Assembly (NCBI RefSeq): GCF_964355755.1
Contig: NC_092675.1
Span: 11,671,312 to 11,735,311 of the forward strand
Source of the DNA: Antedon mediterranea
Lineage: Eukaryota > Echinodermata > Crinoidea > Comatulida > Antedonidae
Direction: 5' to 3'
Length of the DNA stretch: 64,000 nucleotides
Position numbers and translations under genes: made by a program. Below the pieces are notes generated by a model. It made no database searches. It was given only the letters and a program-made list of their open reading frames with translations, and had not been told where the DNA came from. Below are positions 24,246 through 36,000 of this stretch, piece by piece; within the stretch, counting starts at the first letter, position 1, and every line of letters begins with the position of its first letter.

Positions 24246-27200
24246 TAATCATGTAAAACGCCTGACGTGTATACCCTTTAAAAAAAACATTAATCCTGAC
24301 ATAAACCGCCAAGATCTAACCACCCTCATGTGAACCGCCTGACATGTATACCCATAAAAAAAACATCACTCCAGATGTAAACCGCCAAGATGTGACCACC
24401 TCATGTAAAATGCCTGACGTGTATAACCTAAAACAAAACATCACTCCAGATGTTAACCGCCAAGATCTAACCACCATAATGTAAAACGCCTGACGTGTAT
24501 AACCTAAAAAAAAAAACACTTCAGATGCAAACCACCAAGATCTGACCACCCTAACTGATCATGTAAAAAACGCCTGACGTGTATAACCTAAAAAAAAAAA
24601 AAAACATCACTCCAGATGTAAACCGCCAAGATGTAAAACGCCTGATGTGTAGAACCTTAAAAAAAACCATCACTCCAGATGTAAACCGCCAAGATCTAAC
24701 CACCGTCATGTGAAACGCCTGACGTGTATACCCATAAAAAAAAACATCACTCCAGATGTAAACTTCCAAGGTCTGACCACCCTCATCTAAAACCCCTGAC
24801 ATGTATACCCTAAAAAACATCACTCCAGATGTAAACCGCCAAGATCTGACCACCCACATGTGAAACGCCTAATGTGTATAACCTAAAAAAAAAAACAATC
24901 CAGATGTAAACCGCCAAGAACACCCTCAGGTAAAACGCCTGACGTGTATAACCTAAAAAAAAAGTCACTCCAGTGTAAACCGCCAAGATGTAAAACGCTC
25001 CTGACATAAACCGCCAAGATCTAACCACCCTCATTTGAAATGCCTGATGTGTATACCTTTAAAAAAAAACATCACTCCATATGTAAATATTTAGTTATGA
25101 CATTTAAATATTTTAGGATTGTGCTGTTTAAGATGAAAGTATTTGTAGTGTTCGGAATCCATTGTAAAAGCCTGATTGTTGTTGGTAAATAATAGTTGTT
25201 GTTGTCAATATGGATTATATTGTAGTATTAAAGATGTTTAAAAATATTTGGGAACTGGAATGTCAAAAATGGCTATATAGTTTTCTGGTTTGTTCCTTAA
25301 TAATCTCAACTATGATGTTGTAAACCGCCAAGATCTGAACAGCCTCATGTAAAACGCCTGACGTGTATAACCTATAAAAAAAAAATCACTCCAGTGTAAA
25401 CCGCCAAGATGTAAAACGCTCCTGACATAAACCGCTAAGATCTAACCACCCTCATGTGAAATGCCTGACGTGTATACCCATAAAAAAAAAACATCACTTC
25501 AGATGTAAACCGCCAAGATCTAACCACACTCGTATAAAATGCCTGACATGTATACCTTTAAAAAAAAACATCACTCCTGATGTAAACTGCCGAAATGGAT
25601 CCACCCTCATGTAAAACGCCTCACGTGCATACCCTTAAAAAAAACATTACTGCTGATCTAAACCGGCAAGATCTAACCACCCTCATGTGAAACGCCTGAC
25701 GTGTATAACCTAAAAAAAAACATCACTCCAGATGTAAACCGCCAAGATCTAACCACCCTCATGTGAAACGCCTGACGTGTATAACCTAAAAAAAAACATC
25801 ACTCCAGATGTAAACCGCCAAGATCTAACCACCCTCATGTAAAACGCCTGACGTGTATAACCTAAAAAAAAAAACATCACTCCAGATGTAAACCGCCAAG
25901 ATCTAACCACCCTCATGTAAAACGCCTGACGTTTATACCCTTAAAAAAAACATCACTCCAGATGTAAACCGCCAAGATCTGACCACTCTCATGTAAAACG
26001 CCTGATGCGTATAACCTTAAAAAAAACATCATTCCATATGTAAACCGCCAAGATCTGACCACGCACTCTCATGTAAAACGCCTGACGTGTATAACCTAAA
26101 AAAAAACATCACTCCAGATGTAAACCGCCAAGATTTAACCACCCTCATGTAAAACGCCTGACGTGTATACCTTTAAAAAAAAACATTAATCCTGACATAA
26201 ACCGCCAAGATCTAACCACCCTCATGTGAAACGCCTGACGTGTATACCCATAAAAAAAACATCACTCCTGATGTAAACCGCCAAGATCTGAACACCCTCA
26301 TGTAAATCGCTTGACGTGTATAACCTAAAAAAAACATCACTCCAGATGTAAACCGCCAAGATCTAACGACCCTCATGTAAAACGACTGACGTGTATAACC
26401 TAAAAAAAAACATCACTCCAGATGTAAACCGCCAAGATCTAACCACCCTCATGTAAAACGCCTGACGTGTATAACCTAAAAAAAAACATCACTCCAGATG
26501 TAAACTGCCAAGATCTAACCACCCTCATGTAAAACGCCTGACGTGTATAACCTAAAAAAAACATCACTCCAGATGTAAACCGCCAAGATCTGACCACCCT
26601 CGTGTAAAACGCCTGACGTGTATAGGCCTACCCTTAAAAAAAACATTAATCCTGACATAAACCGCCAAGATCTAACCACCTTCATGTGAAACGCCTGACC
26701 TGTATACCCATAAAAAAAACATCACTCCAGATGTAAACCGCTAAGATCTGACCACCCTCATGTGAAACGCCTGACGTGTATAGGCCTACCCTTAAAAAAA
26801 CATTAATCCTGACATAAACCGCCAAGATCTAACCACCTTCATGTGAAACGCCTGACCTGTATACCCATAAAAAAAACATCACTCCAGATGTAAACCGCCA
26901 AGATCTGACCACTCTCATGTAAAACGCCTGATGCGTATAACCTTAAAAAAAACATCACTCCATATGTAAACCGCCAAGATCTGACCACGCACTTTCATGT
27001 AAAACGCCTGACGTGTATAACCTAAAAAAAAACATCACTCCAGATGTAAACCGCCAAGATTTAACCACCCTCATGTAAAACGCCTGACGTGTATACCTTT
27101 AAAAAAAACCATTAATCCTGACATAAACCGCCAAGATCTAACCACCCTCATGTGAAACGCCTGACGTGTATACCCATAAAAAAAACATCACTCCTGATGT

Positions 27201-30200
27201 AAACCGCTAAGATCTGAACACCCTCATGTAAATCGCCTGACGTGTATAACCTAAAAAAAAACATCACTCCAGATGTAAACCGCCAAGATCTAACCACCCT
27301 CATGTAAAACGCCTGACGTGTATAACCTAAAAAAAAAACATCACTCCAGATGTAAACTGCCAAGATCTAACCACCCTCATGTAAAACGCCTGACGTGTAT
27401 AACCTAAAAAAAACATCACTCCAGATGTAAACCGCCAAGATCTGACCACCCTCATGTAAAACGCCTGACGTGTATAGGCCTACCCTTAAAAAAAACATTA
27501 ATCCTGACATAAACCGCCAAGATCTAACCACCTTCATGTGAAACGCCTGACCTGTATACCCATAAAAAAAACATCACTCCAGATGTAAACCGCTAAGATC
27601 TGACCACCCTCATGTGAAACGCCTGACGTGTATAACCTAACAAAAAAAAACATCACTCCAGATGAAAACCGCAAAGATGTAAAACGCCTGACGTGTATAA
27701 CCTTAAAAAAAACATCACTCCAGATGTAAACCGCCAAGATCTAACCACCATCATGTGAAACGCCTGACGTGTATACCCATAAAAAAAACATCACTCCAGA
27801 TGTAAACTGCCAAGATCTGACCACTCTCATGTAAAACGCCTGACGTGTATACCCATAAAAAAAACATCACTCCAGATGTAAACCGCTAAGATCTGACCAC
27901 CCTCATGTGAAACGCCTGACGTGTATAGGCCTACCCTTAAAAAAACATTAATCCTGACATAAACCGCCAAGATCTAACCACCTTCATGTGAAACGCCTGA
28001 CCTGTATACCCATAAAAAAAACATCACTCCAGATGTAAACCGCCAAGATCTGACCACTCTCATGTAAAACGCCTGATGCGTATAACCTTAAAAAAAACAT
28101 CACTCCATATGTAAACCGCCAAGATCTGACCACGCACTTTCATGTAAAACGCCTGACGTGTATAACCTAAAAAAAAACATCACTCCAGATGTAAACCGCC
28201 AAGATTTAACCACCCTCATGTAAAACGCCTGACGTGTATACCTTTAAAAAAAACCATTAATCCTGACATAAACCGCCAAGATCTAACCACCCTCATGTGA
28301 AACGCCTGACGTGTATACCCATAAAAAAAACATCAATCCTGATGTAAACCGCTAAGATCTGAACACCCTCATGTAAATCGCCTGACGTGTATAACCTAAA
28401 AAAAAACATCACTCCAGATGTAAACCGCCAAGATCTAACCACCCTCATGTAAAACGCCTGACGTGTATAACCTAAAAAAAAAACATCACTCCAGATGTAA
28501 ACTGCCAAGATCTAACCACCCTCATGTAAAACGCCTGACGTGTATAACCTAAAAAAAACATCACTCCAGATGTAAACCGCCAAGATCTGACCACCCTCAT
28601 GTAAAACGCCTGACATGTATAGGCCTACCCTTAAAAAAAACATTAATCCTGACATAAACCGCCAAGATCTAACCACCTTCATGTGAAACGCCTGACCTGT
28701 ATACCCATAAAAAAAACATCACTCCAGATGTAAACCGCTAAGATCTGACCACCCTCATGTGAAACGCCTGACGTGTATAACCTAACAAAAAAAAACATCA
28801 CTCCAGATGAAAACCGCAAAGATGTAAAACGCCTGACGTGTATAACCTTAAAAAAAACATCACTCCAGATGTAAACCGCCAAGATCTAACCACCATCATG
28901 TGAAACGCCTGACGTGTATACCCATAAAAAAAACATCACTCCAGATGTAAACTGCCAAGATCTGACCACTCTCATGTAAAACGCCTGACGTGTATAACCT
29001 AAAAAAAAACATCACTCCAGATGTAAACCGCCAAGATTTAACCACCCTCATGTAAAACGCCTGACGTGTATACCTTTAAAAAAACCCATTAATCCTGACA
29101 TAAACCGCCAAGATCTAACCACCCTCATGTGAAACGCCTGACGTGTATACCCATAAAAAAAACATCACTCCTGATGTAAACCGCTAAGATCTGAACACCC
29201 TCATGTAAATCGCCTGACGTGTATAACCTAAAAAAAAACATCACTCCAGATGTAAACCGCCAAGATCTAACCACCCTCATGTAAAACGCCTTACGTGTAT
29301 AACCTAAAAAAAAAACATCACTCCAGATGTAAACTGCCAAGATCTAACCACCCTCATGTAAAACGCCTGACGTGTATAACCTAAAAAAAACATCACTCCA
29401 GATGTAAACCGCCAAGATCTGACCACCCTCATGTAAAACGCCTGACGTGTATAGGCCTACCCTTAAAAAAAACATTAATCCTGACATAAACCGCCAAGAT
29501 CTAACCACCTTCATGTGAAACGCCTGACCTGTATACCCATAAAAAAAACAACACTCCAGATGTAAACCGCTAAGATCTGACCACCCTCATGTGAAACGCC
29601 TGACGTGTATAACCTAACAAAAAAAAACATCACTCCAGATGAAAACCGCAAAGATGTAAAACGCCTGACGTGTATAACCTTAAAAAAAACATCACTCCAG
29701 ATGTAAACCGCCAAGATCTAACCACCATCATGTGAAACGCCTGACGTGTATACCCATAAAAAAAACATCACTCCAGATGTAAACTGCCAAGATCTGACCA
29801 CTCTCATGTAAAACGCCTGACGTGTATACCCATAAAAAAAACATCACTCCAGATGTAAACCGCTAAGATCTGACCACCCTCATGTGAAACGCCTGACGTG
29901 TATAGGCCTACCCTTAAAAAAACATTAATCCTGACATAAACCGCCAAGATCTAACCACCTTCATGTGAAACGCCTGACCTGTATACCCATAAAAAAAACA
30001 TCACTCCAGATGTAAACCGCCAAGATCTGACCACTCTCATGTAAAACGCCTGATGCGTATAACCTTAAAAAAAACATCACTCCATATGTAAACCGCCAAG
30101 ATCTGACCACGCACTTTCATGTAAAACGCCTGACGTGTATAACCTAAAAAAAAACATCACTCCAGATGTAAACCGCCAAGATTTAACCACCCTCATGTAA

Positions 30201-31985
30201 AACGCCTGACGTGTATACCTTTAAAAAAAACCATTAATCCTGACATAAACCGCCAAGATCTAACCACCCTCATGTGAAACGCCTGACGTGTATACCCATA
30301 AAAAAAACATCAATCCTGATGTAAACCGCTAAGATCTGAACACCCTCATGTAAATCGCCTGACGTGTATAACCTAAAAAAAAACATCACTCCAGATGTAA
30401 ACCGCCAAGATCTAACCACCCTCATGTAAAACGCCTGACGTGTATAACCTAAAAAAAAAACATCACTCCAGATGTAAACTGCCAAGATCTAACCACCCTC
30501 ATGTAAAACGCCTGACGTGTATAACCTAAAAAAAACATCACTCCAGATGTAAACCGCCAAGATCTGACCACCCTCATGTAAAACGCCTGACATGTATAGG
30601 CCTACCCTTAAAAAAAACATTAATCCTGACATAAACCGCCAAGATCTAACCACCTTCATGTGAAACGCCTGACCTGTATACCCATAAAAAAAACATCACT
30701 CCAGATGTAAACCGCTAAGATCTGACCACCCTCATGTGAAACGCCTGACGTGTATAACCTAACAAAAAAAAACATCACTCCAGATGAAAACCGCAAAGAT
30801 GTAAAACGCCTGACGTGTATAACCTTAAAAAAAACATCACTCCAGATGTAAACCGCCAAGATCTAACCACCATCATGTGAAACGCCTGACGTGTATACCC
30901 ATAAAAAAAACATCACTCCAGATGTAAACTGCCAAGATCTGACCACTCTCATGTAAAACGCCTGACGTGTATAACCTAAAAAAAAACATCACTCCAGATG
31001 TAAACCGCCAAGATTTAACCACCCTCATGTAAAACGCCTGACGTGTATACCTTTAAAAAAACCCATTAATCCTGACATAAACCGCCAAGATCTAACCACC
31101 CTCATGTGAAACGCCTGACGTGTATACCCATAAAAAAAACATCACTCCTGATGTAAACCGCCAAGATCTAACGACCCTCATGTAAAACGCCTGACGTGTA
31201 TAACCTAAAAAAAAACATCACTCCAGATGTAAACCGCCAAGATCTAACCACCCTCATGTAAAACGCCTGACGTGTATAACCTAAAAAAAAACATCACTCC
31301 AGATGTAAACTGCCAAGATCTAACCACCCTCATGTAAAACGCCTGACGTGTATAACCTAAAAAAAACATCACTCCAGATGTAAACCGCCAAGATCTGACC
31401 ACCCACATGTAAAACGCCTGACCTGTATACCCATAAAAAAAACATCACTCCAGATGTAAACAGCTAAGATCGACCCCCCTCATGTGAAACGCCTGACGTG
31501 AATAACCTAAAAAAAAAAACATCACTCCAGATGTAATTCGCCAAGATGTAAAACGCCTGACGTGTATACCCTAAAAAAAATATCACTCCAGATGTAAACC
31601 GCCAAGATCTGACCACCCTCATGTAAAACGCCTGACGTGTATACCCTTAAAAAAAACATCAATCCAGATGTAAACCGGCAAGATCTGAACACCCTCATGT
31701 AAAACGCCTAACGTGAATAACCTAAAAAAAACCATCACTCCAGATGTAATTCGCCAAGATGTAAAACGGCTGACGTGTATACCCTAAAAAAAACATCACT
31801 CCAGATGTAAACCGCCAAGATCTGACCACCCTCATGTGAAACGCATGACGTGTATAACCTAAAAAAAAAAACATCACTCCATGTGTAAACCGCCAAGATC
31901 TAACCACCCTCATGTAAAACGCCTGACGTGTATAACCTAAAAAAAACATCACTCCAGATGTAAACCGCCAAGATGTAAAATGCCT
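24246..31985 (+). repeat. Satellite array 3, ~76-bp monomer, ~100 copies with 1,977-bp higher-order repeat
   Basis: The monomer contains CATCACTCCAGATGTAAACC, GCCAAGATCTAACCACCCTC and GTAAAACGCCTGACGTGTAT followed by an A-run. In the right part the same distinctive monomer series repeats at exact offsets: landmarks at 27,148, 28,293, 29,125 and 30,270 are spaced 1,145, 832 and 1,145 bp, so the true period is 1,977 bp (about 26 monomers). A second landmark series (27,534, 28,679, 29,511, 30,656) gives the same 1,977. The left part (24.2-26.6 kb) is more diverged and is interrupted at about 25,085-25,315 by a copy of the element's unique sequence. Confidence 0.95.
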
Positions 31986-32284
31986 TTGTTATATTATTTG
32001 GCTTTAACTATGGTATGGTGTAGTTGAAATATAGCAACTATAGCAGCTATAGCTGAGGTTTCAGGCAAGTGACAGTAGGATAGTGATATAACAGCTATCC
32101 CAAGGCTATTTGCAGCCTGTTTTGTATAGATGATGTGAAGCAATTGCAGAGGTATTTGTTTGCTGTTTATAATACCAAAGCTATCCCAAGGCTATTTTCA
32201 GCCTGGCTATATCAATTATAGCAACTGCAAGTTATTTCCATGTTATTTATGTTGTATAAAATACAGCACTTACACAGCTATTTA
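31986..32284. other. Spacer between arrays 3 and 4
   Basis: Contains GCTATAGCAGCTATAG words resembling array 1 and CTATCCCAAGGCTATTT twice. No coding signal. Confidence 0.6.
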
Positions 32285-33507
32285 ATTGCTATTATTTGCT
32301 ATTATTGCTGTATCAGGTATAGCAATTATACAGCTATTTGTTTGCTATTATTTGCTATTATTGCTGTATCAGGTATAGCAATTACACAGCTATTTGTTTG
32401 CTATTAATTGCTATTATTGCTGTATCAAGTATAGCAATTATACAGCTATTTGTTTGCTATTATTTGCTATTATTGCTGTATCAAGTATAGCAATTATACA
32501 GCTATTTGTTTGCTATTATTTGCTATTATTGCTGTATCAGGTATAGCAATTATACAGCTATTTGTTTGCTATGATTGCTGTATCAGGTATAGCAACTATA
32601 GCAGCTATAGCTGAGGTTTCAGGCAAGTGACCAATGTGTCACAGTAGGATAGTGATAGAACAGCAATAGCAATTACACAGCTATTTGTTTGCTATTATTT
32701 GCTGTTATTGCTGTATCAGGTATAGCAATTAAACAGCTATTTGTTTGCTATTATTGCTGTATCAGGTATAGCAATTATACAGGTATTTGTTTGCTATTAG
32801 TTGCTATTTTTGCAATATACACAGCTATTTGTTTGCTATTAATTGCTATTATTGCTGTATCAGGTATAGCAATTACACAGCTATTTGTTTGCTATTATTT
32901 GCTATTATTGCTGTATCAGGTATAGCAATTACACAGCTATTTGTTTGCTATTATTTGCTATTATTGCTGTATCAGGTATAGCAATTACACAGCTATTTGT
33001 TTGCTATTAATTGCTATTATTGCTGTATCAGGTATAGCAATTATACAGGTATTTGTTTGCTATTAGTTGCTATTTTTGCAATATACACAGCTATTTGTTT
33101 GCTATTAATTGCTATTATTGCTGTATCAGGTATAGCAATTACACAGCTATTTGTTTGCTATTATTTGCTATTATTGCTGTAAAAGGTATAGCAATTACAC
33201 AGCTATTTGTTTGCTATTATTTCCTATTATTGCTGTATCAGGTATAGCAATTACACAGTTATTTGTTTGCTATTATTTGCTATTATTGCTGTATCAGGTA
33301 TAGCAATTACACAGCTATTTGGTTGCTATTATTTGCTATTATTGCTGTATCAGGTATAGCAATTACACAGCTATTTCATTGCTATTATTTGCTATTATTG
33401 CTGTAAAAGGTATAGCAATTACACAGCTATTTGTTTGCTATTAATTGCTATTATTGCTGTATCAGGTATAGCATTTACACAGCTATTTGTTTGCTATTTA
33501 TTGCTAT
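32285..33507 (+). repeat. Satellite array 4, ~56-bp monomer, ~21 copies
   Basis: The unit is CAGCTATTTGTTTGCTATTA, TTTGCTATTATTGCTGTATC, AGGTATAGCAATTACA. Anchors at 32,331, 32,387 and 32,443 give a 56-bp period. A variant block (GTTGCTATTTTTGCAATATA) occurs twice 266 bp apart. ORFs through it are periodic artefacts. Confidence 0.93.
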
Positions 33508-33744
33508 GACCAATCCTGCGCCTTAGTGGCGAAATGCGAGAAAAACAACGTCTGTAAAATCACCAATTTAATGGATTTATTGTTACTTTTATGTGATTTT
33601 TCTTCATTAAAATAGGCCTACTAATTCTAAGCTGTGGTATTCAGGATAAAGTTGGTTAAAATACAAGGCATGTGCAAAAGGAAACTAGCCTAGCGGGTCT
33701 AGGCCTAGGCTACTTCAATTTCGGTGATTTCCTGCCTTGCAATT
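33508..33744. other. Right interior of the element
   Basis: AT-rich with TAGGCCTA words. No coding signal. Confidence 0.4.
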
Positions 33745-33883
33745 TTGAGAAATGATAAAATGATGCCTCGCATTTTTTGATGATGGTAAAACGATGCCTC
33801 GCATAAATTTCTGACTTGCCTCGCTTGCCTCGCATGCCTTCCCTGCCTCGCGTGCCTCGCTGCCTCGCACTTTGTTACTACCC
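33745..33883 (-). repeat. Right terminal/subterminal repeats of the 17-kb element
   Basis: Seven TGCCTCGC copies, the complement of the left-end GCGAGGCA motif, then the terminal repeat ending GCACTTTGTTACTACCC at 33,883. Next comes the 9-bp duplication and resumed satellite. Confidence 0.75.
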
Positions 33884-34463
33884 CCCTGGCAGACCCCTCT
33901 AAAGTTAGTCTGGAGACCCTCTTTCCCCAACTAGCCCAGCTTAGATATTGTAGATACCACCATCAACCAATGTTATATGATTTAGCACATTGTAAGCAAT
34001 CACCAAATGACCTATTACAAACTATCTGTACACTGCCTTGGCCCTGGCAGACCCCTCTAAAGTTCGACTAGAGACTCCATTCCCCCAACTGGCCTAGCTT
34101 AGATATTGTAGATACCACCAGCAACCAATGTTATATGATTTAGCACATTGTAAGAAATACCAAATGACCTTATTACAGACTATGTACACTGCCTTGGCCC
34201 TGGCAGACCCCTCTAAAGGTAGACTAGAGACTCCATTCCCCCAAATGGCCCAGCTTAGATATTGTAGATACCACCAGCAACCAATGTTATATGATTTAGC
34301 ACATTGTAAGAAATACCAAATGACCTATTACAGACTATCTGTACACTGCCTTGGCCCTGACAGACCCCTCTAAAGGTAGACTAGAGACCCCTTCCCCCAA
34401 CTAACCCAGCTTAGATATTGTAGATACCACCAGCTACCAATGTTATATGATTTGGCACATTGT
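33884..34463 (+). repeat. Satellite array, ~157-bp monomer, right part
   Basis: AGACCCCTCTAAAG occurs at 33,891, 34,049, 34,205 and 34,362 (periods 158, 156, 157). The monomers are much more alike than those at 15.9-16.3 kb. Confidence 0.93.
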
Positions 34464-34618
34464 AAGCATTTAAGATCACATTGTATTACAACCCCTAGTA
34501 ATTTTAAAGACTCGACCACTTCGATGAAATGGTCATTAAGTGTAAAAATTGGTTGCGGTGTGTGGCCATGTAAAAAGGACACTCTCATAATATGACATTT
34601 ACTAGGTTTGGGGAGCAT
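34464..34618 (-). mobile_element. Non-LTR retrotransposon RT fragment
   Basis: The - strand frame reads KPSKCHIMRVSFLHGHTPQP then FTLNDHFIEVVESLKLLGVV and IQCDLK. The 'NPxKCxxMxxxF' and 'S.KLLGVxIxxDLKW' blocks mark the end of a LINE reverse transcriptase domain (CR1/Jockey-like clade, not resolved). Satellite sequence continues on both sides, so it is a small fragment embedded in the array. Confidence 0.75.
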
Positions 34619-35009
34619 GCTATAGATATTGTAGATACCACCAGCAGCAAAAAAAAATCACCCAAAACAACATGTTTAATTGAATAAAGTTTAACTTTAA
34701 TCGAACTAACATGAAACAATTGAAAATATATCACATCAATGACGATAAAATGACCATTACCATTCTAAAGGGAAAAATAGTTTAAGAGTTTCAATTAAAA
34801 CTTATATATTATAAGCCAAATATATATAACAAGTATGGATTCGGGTAAATTTAGCATTCCTTGCCTTTGGATGTCAAAGATACATCCGTCTGTAACTCTT
34901 GCGACCTATTTTAAGAGAAAGCTTAGTAATCACCCTAATCAAATTAAGGATTGTAGTAACTTAATCAAAAGTGATTTGATTAATTAATAGTTGGTAATTT
35001 TAGATGCAT
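34619..35009. other. Spacer, one partial satellite word then nothing
   Basis: Begins with TAGATATTGTAGATACCACC and continues AT-rich. No gene seen. Confidence 0.5.
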
Positions 35010-35462
35010 GGTATCTATATATAAATTATGGTTAATTCTGACATAGGCGAGCACAATGGAAAAACTTCGGGACAAATCTCCGCCTTGGATACCTACCTTA
35101 TCTTTCTCAGATGTACCGTGAAACGTAGATTTGATAACATTAGTTTCCACTATTACGATATTGTTCCATATTTCTATCTTAGGAATTCTGACATAGGCGA
35201 GCACAATGGAAAAACTTCGGGACAAATCTCCGCCTTGGATACCTACCTTATCTATCTCAGATGTACCGTGAAACGTAGATTTGATAACATTAGTTTCCAC
35301 TATTACGATATTGTTCCATATTTCTATCTTAGGAAGAAATTATAAAGGGTTTTATAAGAAAATTTCTGATTTCAATTGGTAAATTTTAACTCTACGCACG
35401 GTAGAAGTAATTTCCGGGTTCACTGTAAGGTGTGTCAATCACCTTGCAACTTCCCTGCATGA
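35010..35462 (-). repeat. Penelope-like 3'-end repeat with internal 151-bp duplication
   Basis: Shares with 4,380-4,680 the words ATTCTGACATAGGCGAGCAC, CGTAGATTTGATAACATTAG and CGGTAGAAGTAATTTCCGGG. The segment AATTCTGACATAGGCGAGCA occurs at about 35,035 and 35,186, a 151-bp tandem copy. In the copy at 4.6 kb this sequence directly follows the reverse transcriptase pieces, so it is probably the element's 3' non-coding tail. Overlapping ORFs on both strands are chance. Confidence 0.7.
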
Positions 35463-35589
35463 TTGGATATAGAAGTACATAAAGATCAAATTAAATATAT
35501 TCATAAAACATAGGAGTATATTGTGGGAAATAAGTATATAAAATTACATCGAGAGAACTGATTATAAGAGCATTTGTCTGAAATCGAAT

Positions 35590-35690
35590 GAAACCCCGAT
35601 AGCCGAGTTGTTGAGTAAGCTGCCAGTACTTATATATACTGTGCGCTATCTGTGTCCCGTTAGGACCCTGGGATACTTCTGCCCATGTTG
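35590..35690 (+). mobile_element. Possible tRNA-derived SINE
   Basis: CCCCGATAGCCGAGTTGTTG followed by AGTAAGCTGCCAGTACT resembles a tRNA 5' half with an A-box. The expected B-box is poor (GTTAGGACCCTGGG). The clover-leaf is not convincing, so a functional tRNA is unlikely. Confidence 0.35.
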
Positions 35691-35965
35691 CAAGCCATCT
35701 AAAACGTCTTCCTTCTTAGGCAAAATCGGCTCACTGTGTCGCAGAATAATGTATTAATTATACCAAGATGGTATTTATTTGAATAAATGCCCGGAACGCC
35801 TCCCCAATAACACATCAATTAAAATGATTAATGAGTAGATTTAGTTTTACGAATATCAAAAGCATTTCAATAATGGTAACCGACCAAAATCGTCCAGGCC
35901 AGAATGTCCTTCTAAAACTTCTTACCCGAGTCATTATCATTCCAAGAATCATCGTCTACACTTCC

Positions 35966-36000
35966 TAGAGGGGGAGCGAGCGATGCGAGCTCACCCTCTA
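35966..36000. repeat. Isolated hairpin with GCGAGCGATGCGAGC core
   Basis: Arms TAGAGGGGGAGC and GCTCACCCTCTA pair with one mismatch around an 11-nt loop. Its organisation matches the hairpin at 45,347-45,381. Confidence 0.6.

Larger units (their letters stand above)
16504..33883. mobile_element. 17.38-kb KDZ-type DNA transposon carrying satellite arrays
   Basis: The ends are imperfect inverted repeats (18 of 22 positions match; shared core ACAAAGTGCGAGGC at 16,513-16,526 and its complement near 33,861-33,874). The 9-bp word CCCTGGCAG flanks both sides (16495-16503 and 33884-33892). Neighbouring satellite monomers (for example near 34,042-34,055) read CCCTGGCAGACCCCTC uninterrupted, which is the empty site. 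The element contains a broken KDZ transposase at 21,654-22,107 plus four tandem arrays making up about 75% of its length. KDZ/Zisupton elements are large elements with reported 8-bp duplications, so CCTGGCAG as an 8-bp duplication fits equally well. Confidence 0.8.

Noticed and set aside
24316-31952. Many - strand ORFs of 66-102 codons (VVRSWRFTSGVMFF-type)
   Set aside because: They are the 76-bp satellite read in an open frame; they recur with the array period and carry no domain.
32689-33247. Overlapping + ORFs rich in CYYCCIRYS
   Set aside because: Translation of the 56-bp array; periodic, no gene features.
18110-33507. Regular repeats resembling a CRISPR array
   Set aside because: Contiguous degenerate monomers with no unique spacers, in a eukaryotic context with spliced genes.
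34980-35345. Opposite-strand ORFs of about 105 codons
   Set aside because: They come from the 151-bp duplicated non-coding tail of a Penelope-like element and are mutually overlapping.
35590-35690. tRNA gene
   Set aside because: A-box-like only; no pairing acceptor stem or good B-box, so called at most a SINE relic.
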